NCBI GenBank assembly: GCA_947089305.1
Contig: CAMUJQ010000044.1
Span: 1 to 8,491, forward strand
Length of the DNA: 8,491 bases
Source: an uncultured Clostridia bacterium
GTDB taxonomy: Bacteria > Bacillota > Clostridia > Christensenellales > UBA1242
Reading direction: 5' to 3'
The translations under genes and the position numbers were made by a program. Shown piece after piece: positions 1 to 6,748 of the stretch; the stretch's first letter is position 1; the number at the start of each line of letters is the position of its first letter. The notes beneath the pieces are model-generated. The model was given only the letters and a program-made list of their open reading frames with translations, made no database searches and was not told the origin of the DNA.

Positions 1-43
1 CCCCCCCCCCCCCCCACCCCCCCCCCCCCCCCCCCCCCCCCCC
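1..43. repeat. Poly-C tract at window edge
   Basis: Forty-two of 43 bases are C, with a single A at position 16. The rest of the window is strongly AT-rich, so this run does not fit the local composition. It lies at the very edge of the sequence, 42 bp before the start of a surface-protein gene. The likeliest explanation is a sequencing or assembly artefact at a contig end (a no-signal poly-G read tail seen on the opposite strand). A genuine homopolymer that varies in length and affects expression of the downstream gene is possible but cannot be shown here. Confidence 0.9.
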
Positions 44-85
44 AAAATCACTTTATTAAATCTTTAGTTAAAATGGAATCAAATT

Positions 86-1615
86 ATGGCAACAAAAACA
101 AAAAGAAAATGGTCAATTTTACTTTTTTCAATATGTATTGCAATTATTTTAGGTTTAGTTGCAACTGTGATAATTCTTGCAGCCTCAATCCAAAGCATCA
201 ATACATCAATTAACATTTCATATATAGCAGATGGAATTTTTGGAACAGCTTCAGCAAGTTATAAGATTGGCTCACAACCTCAAGTTGACATGCTAAATTC
301 TTCAGGTGATACGATAATTGACTTTAGTAATCCAGATGATCAATTCAACCTTTCCCCTGCAGGCGATATTATATTAACTCCGAGTGAAAGTTTTGTTGTT
401 TTTAAATATAATTTTACAAACACTCACACAAGTAAAATATATTTGGCAACTTTAACTTACACCGATGATACCAGTGATGATAGCAATATAACTTTTGAAT
501 ATTCTAGCACAGGAACTAATTATACTACAGAAAACAATTATTTTAGAGTTAATCCAAATGGCAATGCAACTTACTATGTTAAAGTTTCAGTTGCAAACAC
601 CTCACAAAACGCAACCTGCACTGGAAATTTCTCTTGGCAATTAAGTTTTGATGAAAATTTACCTATTGAAACAAGCGAATATGAAAATGCCGCTCAGGTA
701 ACTGGCTTAAAAGACAAATCTATTACAGATCTTCATATTCCTGATTCAGTGATTATCGATGGAGTCGAACGAAACATAGTTAGAATAGCCACATTAGCTT
801 TTCAAAATTGCACAAATTTAAGAAAAGTTACAATGACGAATAATATTACTGAAATTGAAGACTTAGCATTTGAAAATTGTGTCAATTTACTTGACATAAC
901 TCTTTCTGATAATTTAGAGATTATAGCCAATTCTGTTTTCAAACAATGCATAAATATGTATTATATTGCTATTCCTGCATCAATAAAATCCATGGGAACA
1001 AAAGTGTTTGATTCATGTGTTAAAATTGCTCAAATTGAAATGCTTGGCACCACTCCTCCAACAATAACTCAGACGTCATTACCTACAAGAGTTCAAGAGC
1101 TTGCGATAGGAGATAAATATCAAATAAAAATACCTAGTTTAAATGAATATCAAGATGCTGATTTATGGAGTAATTTTTGTAGTTCTCCATTCATAACTAC
1201 AGAAGATTTTAATCTAGAATTTTTCAGAGAAAATGGCTTAATTTATTGTTTTCAAAAAATTGATTCTTCATTTATAATTTTATATGGTGCATATCAAAAA
1301 TTTACTACCCTTACAGTCCCAAACAATGTACGTTCTATTATGCCAGCTGCATTCTTTAACAATAAATCTTTACAATCTGTAATATTACCTTTAAATATAC
1401 AATATATTGGAGCCTCTGCCTTTAATGGTTGTTCATTTTTAACTCGCTTAGAAATTCTTGCTACAAAAGTTCCAACTTTAGATTTCACAAACGCATTTTC
1501 TAACACTAACGCAAACTTACAAATTAAAGTTCCAGCAAGCAGCTTAAGTGCTTATCAATCAGCAACAAACTGGAGTACTTATTCAACAAAAATTGTTTCT
1601 AGTTTTACTAACTAA
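86..1615 (+). CDS. BspA-type leucine-rich repeat surface protein with N-terminal membrane segment
   Basis: This is a predicted cell-surface or secreted protein of 509 residues. Residues 3-8 are basic (K/R-rich) and are followed by a hydrophobic segment at about 10-33, which is either a membrane anchor or an uncleaved or unusual signal peptide. Residues about 40-200 are rich in Thr, Ser, Asn and aromatic residues in alternating beta-strand patterns and resemble an Ig-like or camelysin/TasA-like sandwich; this is inference only. Residues about 205-355 and 400-509 are LRR_5 (BspA) repeats, with units such as 'AFQNCTNLRKVTM' and 'AFENCVNLLDITL'. Each block ends in a 'V/IPxxxxxxYQxAxxW' cap, typical of the family. 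There is no LPXTG or other C-terminal anchor. The ATG has only a weak GGAA seven bases upstream; a nearer ATG at 73 is out of frame. Such proteins often bind host or matrix ligands, but the ligand here is unknown. The gene stands alone and converges on dnaE. Confidence 0.82.
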   Translation: MATKTKRKWSILLFSICIAIILGLVATVIILAASIQSINTSINISYIADGIFGTASASYKIGSQPQVDMLNSSGDTIIDFSNPDDQFNLSPAGDIILTPSESFVVFKYNFTNTHTSKIYLATLTYTDDTSDDSNITFEYSSTGTNYTTENNYFRVNPNGNATYYVKVSVANTSQNATCTGNFSWQLSFDENLPIETSEYENAAQVTGLKDKSITDLHIPDSVIIDGVERNIVRIATLAFQNCTNLRKVTMTNNITEIEDLAFENCVNLLDITLSDNLEIIANSVFKQCINMYYIAIPASIKSMGTKVFDSCVKIAQIEMLGTTPPTITQTSLPTRVQELAIGDKYQIKIPSLNEYQDADLWSNFCSSPFITTEDFNLEFFRENGLIYCFQKIDSSFIILYGAYQKFTTLTVPNNVRSIMPAAFFNNKSLQSVILPLNIQYIGASAFNGCSFLTRLEILATKVPTLDFTNAFSNTNANLQIKVPASSLSAYQSATNWSTYSTKIVSSFTN

Positions 1616-1646
1616 AAAAAGAAAAGGATTACCTTTTCTTTTTTTA
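1613..1646. terminator. Bidirectional terminator between the LRR gene and dnaE
   Basis: A perfect inverted repeat has arms 1613-1627 and 1632-1646 (15 bp) around the tetraloop ATTA. Each arm has A7 at its outer part and GG/CC next to the loop, so on either strand the transcript is a hairpin whose 3' arm ends in a run of seven U. The first three bases are the TAA stop of the LRR gene and the last three are the dnaE stop on the other strand. It should end transcription of both convergent genes. The strongest pairs are only three G-C pairs, so efficiency is uncertain. Confidence 0.85.
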
Positions 1647-4600
1647 TCTAAGAACAACATTTTCTTCACCTAAAATTGCCATAAGTTCAATTAATAAGCC
1701 ATTTGAAGAGTCAACCTTTTCAGTACATTTAAACGCCTTACCCGTTTCACTACACTTAACAATAACTTCATCTTCTCCACTATGCCCTCTTAAAATATTC
1801 ATAATTTCAAGATTTAGCATATTATCTTTAGTTGAATATTTTAAATATAACTTGTGTTTAGATTGAGTTTTTTTAACTTCAGTTACAGGTTTTTCTTCAC
1901 TGCTTTCTTCTCCCCACACTAAAAGTTTTTCTAGCATAACAATTGGTGGTTGCTCATCTCTAACACTTAGTTTCCCATAAATGGTTAACATTGTGTCAAC
2001 GGCAATTTCATCCTTATATCTATCAACCCTTCCGCCTGTAATCATAACTTCAAAAGTTCCTTCAAGGTCTTCAACAGTTACAATATCAAATTCTCTACCT
2101 GTGTTTTTAGAATATTTTCTTTCAAAAGAAGTTACAATTCCTCCACACACAACATTTTTTCCGTTTACTATTTCAGGGTCATATACAGCTTCTTGAATTT
2201 CAATATCATCTCCATCTGCTGATTCAACTTCCATTTCATCTTCGTTAACAGGTTTTAACATAGAACTTGTTAAATTGAAATTTTCAAACTTAGCAATATG
2301 TCCATCAAGTGGATGTCCGCTTACATATGTTCCTAAAACTTCCTTTTCATATTTTAATTTAACTTGATTTTTAAATTCAGGAATATCTGGCAAAGTTGTT
2401 TTCATTGCAACTGCATCCATATCGGCTGCTGCGAAAAAGTCAAACTGTCCTCTTTCTTTGTTTTTTCTATCTGTTAAGGTTCTATCAATAGCTTCCCCAT
2501 AAACTTGCATCAACTGACTTCTCTTTGCCCCAAATTCATCAAGCGCACCACTTAAAATAATACTTTCAATAAAACGCTTGTTTAATGCAAGCCCATCAAG
2601 ATTACTTATTAATTCATCAAAATCTTTATATTCTCCAAGTTCTTCTCTTTTTTTAATAACCTCTTCAACAACTTTGATGCCAACATTTCTTAATGCAGCT
2701 AAACCAAATCTTATTTTATTTTTTCCTTCTGGCATAAAATAAACAGCACTTTTATTTATGCTAGGTGGTAAAATTTCAAATCCGCGTTGTTTTGCAATTA
2801 ATAAATATTTTTTAACTTCATCAATATTATCAATTCTATCATTTAAAACAGCACAAAGCCATTCATTTTCATAATAATATTTTAAATATGCTGTTTGATA
2901 TGCAATATAAGCATAAACTGCACTATGAGATTTGTTAAACGCATAAGAACCAAATGCTTCCATTTTAGTAAACAATTCATTTGCAATTTCAGCTGAAATA
3001 CCATTTGCAACACAACCAACAATGTCGTGTCTTGGGTCTTTTTTACCATTAACAAAAACTTCACGCTCTGCAAGTAAGGCGGCCATCTTTTTCTTGCTCA
3101 TCATTTTTCGCACATTATCAGCTTGTGCAAGGTCATAACCAGCAAGGTCTTGCACAATTCTCATAACCTGTTCTTGATAAACCATACAACCATAAGTTGT
3201 TTTTAATATAGGCTCTAGTCGTGGATGGTCATATACAATTGTTTCTGGTTTATGTTTTCCTTCAACAAATTTAGGGATCATGCTCATAGGCCCTGGACGA
3301 TACATAGCAATACCCGCTATCAAATCTTCAAGGTTATCGGGCTTAAGTTCTTTCATAAACTTTTTCATGCCACCACTTTCAAGTTGGAAAACAGTGTCTG
3401 TGTTTCCACTAGTGATATATTTAAAAACTTCTTTATCATCATAAGAAAAATCTGGCGCATAAAAATCTATTTTAACCCCATGATTCTTTTCAATCAAATC
3501 ACAGGCTTTCTTAATATCAGTTAAGGTTTTTAAACCTAAAAAGTCCATTTTTAATGTACCAATTCTCTCAATTTCACTCATGTCAAATTGAGTGGTAATA
3601 TCGTTTCCGTTTCTATTCAATGGAATATGTTCACTAATATCATATCTACAAATAACTACACCCGCCGCATGCATACCTGTGTGACGAGGCATACCTTCAA
3701 GCCGGATAGCATATTTAATTAACTGTCTTATTTGGTCGTTTTCATCAAATAGTTTTTTAAGATCTGGAACAATAAACTTTTCATTTTCATGACTAACTTC
3801 ATAGCCAAAAATTTTTCTAAGAGGGTCTTTACCAACCGTTTTTAAATCTGGAAAGTTTTTGGTTAATTTATTAACTTCATCATATGGCATATTTAAAACA
3901 CGCGCAACATCCTTAATTGCAGCCTTTGCTTGCATTGTTCCAAAAGTAATAATTTGGCAAACTTTTTCACGGCCATATTTTCTTGTAACATAATCAATAA
4001 CCTCTGTTCGTCTGTCAAAGTCGAAGTCAAGGTCAATATCAGGCATAGAAATACGTGAAGGATTTAAGAATCTTTCAAAGAGTAAATCATATCTAAGAGG
4101 TTCAACCTTAGTAATTCCAAGTGCAAAAGCAACAATACTCCCCGCACCGCTACCACGACCAGGACCAACAACAATGCCGTTATCCTCCGACCACTTAACA
4201 TAATCCCAAACAATTAAGAAGTAGTCACTAAAGCCCATAGACTTAATAACACCAAGTTCATAGTTAGCTCTTGTTAAAACGTGGTCAGGTAGAGGGTCTC
4301 CATATCGATATTTAAGCCCTTCAAAAACAAGTCTATCTAGCATTTGTTCACTTGTTTCTCCATTCTCAGTTGGAAATACTGGAATTAACTTTTGATCAAA
4401 TAAAACTGTTGCATTGCATTTTTCAGCAATTTCTAAAGTTACGTCAAGTGCATCTAAATGATCGGGAAATAATTCTGCCATTTCATTATAAGTTTTTAAA
4501 TAAAACTCACTGCCTTCCATTTTAAAATGGTCTGGATTAGACAATGTGTCCCTAAAATTTACACACATCATAATTTCTTGAAGTTCAGATTCTTCTCTGT

Positions 4601-5255
4601 TAATGTAATGCGCGTCGTTAGTAACAACGGCTTTAACGCCTATATCCTTAGCAAGTTCAAATTGTTTATCAATAATTTTAAGTTGTTCTTCAATATGATG
4701 ATTTTGAACTTCTATATAAAAATCTCCTGGTTCAAACATATCTTTAAGTTCTAATGCAAGTTTTTTTGCTTCATCATACATTCCTTGAATTAGAAATTGT
4801 TGAATATGGCCTGCAATACATCCGCTTAAACAAACAAGCCCTTTAGAATGCTCTTTAAGTGTTTTATAGTCTATTCTTGGTTTATAGTAAGTTCCGTCTA
4901 CATGGGCTATAGAATTAAGTTTAACTAAACTATCATATCCTTCTTGATTTTTTGCAAGTAAAATAATATGGCCAGTATCTTCTCTGCCACTTTTAACATG
5001 TAAATCATTACAAATATAAAACTCCGTACCAAAAATAGGTTTTATATTTGTATTATTTTTTTCATTAAATCCATTAATTGCATCAACAAATTTAACTGCC
5101 CCATACATATTACCGTGATCTGTCATGGCAATTGCAGGAAAATTTCTTTCAATACAAGTTGGCCCAAGTTTGCTTATTTTAGCAAGACCATCTAGTAAAC
5201 TATATTCAGTGTGAACATGTAAATGCACAAATTGCTTATTAATATTTTCGCTCAT
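1644..5255 (-). CDS. dnaE: DNA polymerase III subunit alpha (DnaE)
   Basis: This C-family polymerase synthesises chromosomal DNA. In Bacillota it usually works beside PolC, for example extending primers. It is complete at 1203 residues, slightly longer than E. coli DnaE (1160). The N-terminal PHP domain (about 9-280) keeps its metal ligands: H13, H15, D46/H47, E78, H96, C146, D214 and H216. This is the pattern of PHP domains able to act as a proofreading exonuclease. The palm holds 'PDIDLDF' with catalytic D406 and D408, and the third aspartate is D571 in 'KMDFLGLKTLT'. A helix-hairpin-helix region lies at about 822-905. 'QFDFF' at 937-941 matches the internal beta-clamp-binding motif. An OB fold spans about 1033-1115, and the C-terminal domain ends 'GEENVVLR'. 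The ATG is the only possible start: TGA closes the frame five codons upstream, and no later start keeps the HxH motif. No Shine-Dalgarno site precedes it; see the promoter at 5256-5290. Confidence 0.97.
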   Translation of the reverse strand: MSENINKQFVHLHVHTEYSLLDGLAKISKLGPTCIERNFPAIAMTDHGNMYGAVKFVDAINGFNEKNNTNIKPIFGTEFYICNDLHVKSGREDTGHIILLAKNQEGYDSLVKLNSIAHVDGTYYKPRIDYKTLKEHSKGLVCLSGCIAGHIQQFLIQGMYDEAKKLALELKDMFEPGDFYIEVQNHHIEEQLKIIDKQFELAKDIGVKAVVTNDAHYINREESELQEIMMCVNFRDTLSNPDHFKMEGSEFYLKTYNEMAELFPDHLDALDVTLEIAEKCNATVLFDQKLIPVFPTENGETSEQMLDRLVFEGLKYRYGDPLPDHVLTRANYELGVIKSMGFSDYFLIVWDYVKWSEDNGIVVGPGRGSGAGSIVAFALGITKVEPLRYDLLFERFLNPSRISMPDIDLDFDFDRRTEVIDYVTRKYGREKVCQIITFGTMQAKAAIKDVARVLNMPYDEVNKLTKNFPDLKTVGKDPLRKIFGYEVSHENEKFIVPDLKKLFDENDQIRQLIKYAIRLEGMPRHTGMHAAGVVICRYDISEHIPLNRNGNDITTQFDMSEIERIGTLKMDFLGLKTLTDIKKACDLIEKNHGVKIDFYAPDFSYDDKEVFKYITSGNTDTVFQLESGGMKKFMKELKPDNLEDLIAGIAMYRPGPMSMIPKFVEGKHKPETIVYDHPRLEPILKTTYGCMVYQEQVMRIVQDLAGYDLAQADNVRKMMSKKKMAALLAEREVFVNGKKDPRHDIVGCVANGISAEIANELFTKMEAFGSYAFNKSHSAVYAYIAYQTAYLKYYYENEWLCAVLNDRIDNIDEVKKYLLIAKQRGFEILPPSINKSAVYFMPEGKNKIRFGLAALRNVGIKVVEEVIKKREELGEYKDFDELISNLDGLALNKRFIESIILSGALDEFGAKRSQLMQVYGEAIDRTLTDRKNKERGQFDFFAAADMDAVAMKTTLPDIPEFKNQVKLKYEKEVLGTYVSGHPLDGHIAKFENFNLTSSMLKPVNEDEMEVESADGDDIEIQEAVYDPEIVNGKNVVCGGIVTSFERKYSKNTGREFDIVTVEDLEGTFEVMITGGRVDRYKDEIAVDTMLTIYGKLSVRDEQPPIVMLEKLLVWGEESSEEKPVTEVKKTQSKHKLYLKYSTKDNMLNLEIMNILRGHSGEDEVIVKCSETGKAFKCTEKVDSSNGLLIELMAILGEENVVLR

Positions 5256-5290
5256 ATTTTCATTATATCAAATTTTTATATATTTCGCAA
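5256..5290 (-). promoter_or_regulatory. Putative dnaE promoter inside whiA, predicting a leaderless mRNA
   Basis: Reading the minus strand, TTGCGA (5290-5285, 4/6 match to the -35 consensus) is followed after exactly 17 bp by TATAAT (5267-5262, perfect -10), preceded by TG one base away (5270-5269, extended -10). Six bases, GAAAAT, separate the -10 box from the A of the dnaE ATG at 5255, so the usual start of transcription (7 bases after the -10) falls on that A. The whiA TAA stop (5265-5263) lies inside the -10 box. The lack of a Shine-Dalgarno sequence before dnaE fits a leaderless transcript. An alternative is re-initiation after the whiA stop on a longer operon mRNA. Sequence match only. 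Confidence 0.6.
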
Positions 5291-5967
5291 ACTTTTCTAA
5301 GCCTATGATTTAGTGCACTTTTACTAATTTTTAAAAGTTCAGCCAGTTCCATTAAAGTTAAATTTTGATTTTCTCTCCTAGCCAATGCAACCTCTCTTAT
5401 TTGAACAGGCAAACTAGATAAACCTATTAATCTATCTATTACATTAATTTGCTCAATTTGTTTATTTACAGCTTCAATATGTTTTTTTATATTATTTTCA
5501 GCCGCATTAACTTCCCTATTTGCTTTTTGCCTAAGTTCACGACTAAGTGCTTCATTTTCTAATAATAATAAACTTTTATTTGCTCCCATTAAATGCAAAA
5601 AATGTTCAATACTATTTAAATCTGTTATATATAATAAAACTTTATTTTGTCGAAGCGTCATTTTAATATCAATATCATTTTCAGCTAAAGCACCCGCAAC
5701 AAAGTCTGCAAATTCATTTGAATATAACAAAAACTCAATGCTATAGCCCTTGCCCGTTGAAATAGTTAAATCATTTTCCGATATAAATATGTTAGAAACT
5801 CCATAATTTGTGTATAAACCACGTAAAAAACTTTGCAAACAATTTTTGCATTTAAACACTATTGAATCATCTTGATTTAGTCCTGCATTAAAAGCTTCTT
5901 CACAACAAGCATTATTCTTAAGTTTATTTAAAATTTCTTTCTTTATATCATCGTTTAAATTTTTCAA
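5263..5967 (-). CDS. whiA: WhiA family DNA-binding protein, compact form
   Basis: WhiA is a DNA-binding protein tied to sporulation control in Streptomyces and to division and chromosome segregation in Bacillus. This copy has 234 residues against roughly 300-320 in most relatives. Residues 1-30 match the beginning of the WhiA N-terminal domain ('CCEEAFNAGL'). The sequence then passes almost directly to 'CKNCLQSFLRGLY' (40-52), which is the start of the LAGLIDADG-like domain in relatives. About 75 residues that usually lie between these two points are absent. The rest is intact: 'HLMGANKSLLLLENE' and the Arg/Asn-rich linker typical of the family, then a C-terminal helix-turn-helix at about 203-226 ('LTLMELAELLKISKSALNHRLRK'-like core). 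The TTG start is supported by GGAG at 5979-5976, eight bases upstream, overlapping the end of the PHP gene; the nearby ATG at 5981 is out of frame. Family assignment is firm; the effect of the deletion is unknown. Confidence 0.9.
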   Translation of the reverse strand: MKNLNDDIKKEILNKLKNNACCEEAFNAGLNQDDSIVFKCKNCLQSFLRGLYTNYGVSNIFISENDLTISTGKGYSIEFLLYSNEFADFVAGALAENDIDIKMTLRQNKVLLYITDLNSIEHFLHLMGANKSLLLLENEALSRELRQKANREVNAAENNIKKHIEAVNKQIEQINVIDRLIGLSSLPVQIREVALARRENQNLTLMELAELLKISKSALNHRLRKVCEIYKNLI

Positions 5968-5979
5968 CTTTAGTTCTCC
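5965..5979 (-). promoter_or_regulatory. Ribosome binding site and TTG start of whiA
   Basis: On the minus strand GGAG (5979-5976) is followed by an eight-base spacer and TTG (5967-5965). The spacer contains the TAA stop (5972-5970) of the preceding PHP gene, which ends two bases before the TTG. No in-frame ATG is available nearby, so the site decides a TTG start. The overlap suggests translational coupling. Confidence 0.8.
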
Positions 5980-6737
5980 ATGTTTTTAAGCTTTAAAAGT
6001 TTGGGTTCAATTTTTGTTACTATTTGGCTTTTATCAATATGCTTTAAAAGTGGCTCGACTTTTTCAGTTAATTCGCCAACGCGACTTGGCCTATGAGCGT
6101 CGCTTCCAATAATAAATTTAACCCCTGTTTCTGCAATTTTTTTAATTTCATCTTCAGTAATATTACAGCTTCTTGTATTCAATTCAAAAAGTATATCTGC
6201 TTCTTTCATTGCTTTTGCAACTTTAACAATATCTGTTTTAAATTGACGGGTTGGGTGGGTAAAAATATCAACATATTTTTTATTTTTTTCAATAACATTT
6301 AATATTACTTGCGTATTCTTTTTTATTTGTTTTTTTGTATTAGGAAAAATTTTGCGCCTAAAAAACAAATACCAAAAAAAACTTGGCTTTGTTTTAACTT
6401 TGCAATGCATTCCAACTGCAACATAATCTAAACTTTCTATTTTATCTTTAAAATCACAATTACCATTTTTATCTAACACATTCGATTCAATACCACATAA
6501 AACCTTAACACCTGTTTGATTTTCTGCTTCAATACAAGCTTGTTTTAATTTTTTAAAATCATCTGCATTTTTTAATCCTGAAGCATGTCTTGGCCCATGT
6601 TCACAAATACCAAGTTCATTTAATCCTTTTTCTTTCGCAACAATTGCATTATCCAAAACTGTTCCAACTCCATGGCTAAAAACTGAGTGAGTATGATAAT
6701 CGTTTATTAAAACTAAATTATCTTTTTTTGTTTCCAA
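5970..6737 (-). CDS. PHP-domain phosphoesterase (histidinol-phosphatase-like)
   Basis: This 255-residue stand-alone PHP protein is a predicted metal-dependent phosphoesterase of the HisK/YcdX-like group. The metal-binding motifs appear in order: H15 and H17 in 'DYHTHS', H22, E46/H47 in 'CEHGPR' (Glu replacing the more common Asp), E84 in 'GIESNV', H111 in 'GMHCK', H161 in 'FTHP', and D213 and H215 in 'GSDAH'. All expected ligands are present, so it should be active. A basic, aromatic stretch at about 117-140 lies between the fourth and fifth motifs. The substrate is unknown: no other histidine genes are near, and members of this group lie next to murB, rapZ and whiA in many Clostridia, so a role in histidine synthesis should not be assumed. 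The TTG start is supported by GGAGG at 6748-6744, six bases upstream; murB ends one base before it. Confidence 0.88.
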   Translation of the reverse strand: METKKDNLVLINDYHTHSVFSHGVGTVLDNAIVAKEKGLNELGICEHGPRHASGLKNADDFKKLKQACIEAENQTGVKVLCGIESNVLDKNGNCDFKDKIESLDYVAVGMHCKVKTKPSFFWYLFFRRKIFPNTKKQIKKNTQVILNVIEKNKKYVDIFTHPTRQFKTDIVKVAKAMKEADILFELNTRSCNITEDEIKKIAETGVKFIIGSDAHRPSRVGELTEKVEPLLKHIDKSQIVTKIEPKLLKLKNMEN

Positions 6738-6748
6738 CTTATTCCTCC
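6735..6748 (-). promoter_or_regulatory. Ribosome binding site and TTG start of the PHP gene
   Basis: GGAGG (6748-6744, minus strand) is followed by six bases and TTG (6737-6735). The murB stop TAA (6741-6739) lies inside the spacer, one base before the TTG. This is the strongest Shine-Dalgarno match in the window and settles the TTG start; it also implies coupling to murB translation. Confidence 0.82.

Noticed and set aside
69..74. TAAAAT as a -10 box for the LRR gene
   Set aside because: No -35 match lies at the right distance, there is no extended -10, and the weak GGAA site would be left out of the transcript. The true promoter is probably in or beyond the poly-C edge.
1981..2196. Open frames of 63-75 codons antisense to dnaE, PHP, murB and uvrC (also at 4527-4754, 6093-6302, 6812-7003, 7361-7579 and 8060-8257), and a minus-strand one within the LRR gene at 1294-1506
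   Set aside because: All lie fully inside well-recognised genes and show no family features; they are shadows of the real coding frames.
2882..3073. A 63-codon minus-strand frame in an alternative frame of dnaE
   Set aside because: The main DnaE frame is continuous and its motifs align across this stretch, so this is neither a frameshift nor an overlapping gene.
3225..3524. A 99-codon open frame on the plus strand, antisense to dnaE
   Set aside because: It overlaps the essential DnaE coding sequence, its product is low-complexity and Phe/Ile-rich as expected for the reverse of AT-rich coding DNA, and there is no ribosome binding site of note.
5560..5850. LAGLIDADG homing endonuclease in whiA
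   Set aside because: The domain is the normal catalytically inactive core of WhiA proteins, and the gene has the family's HTH.
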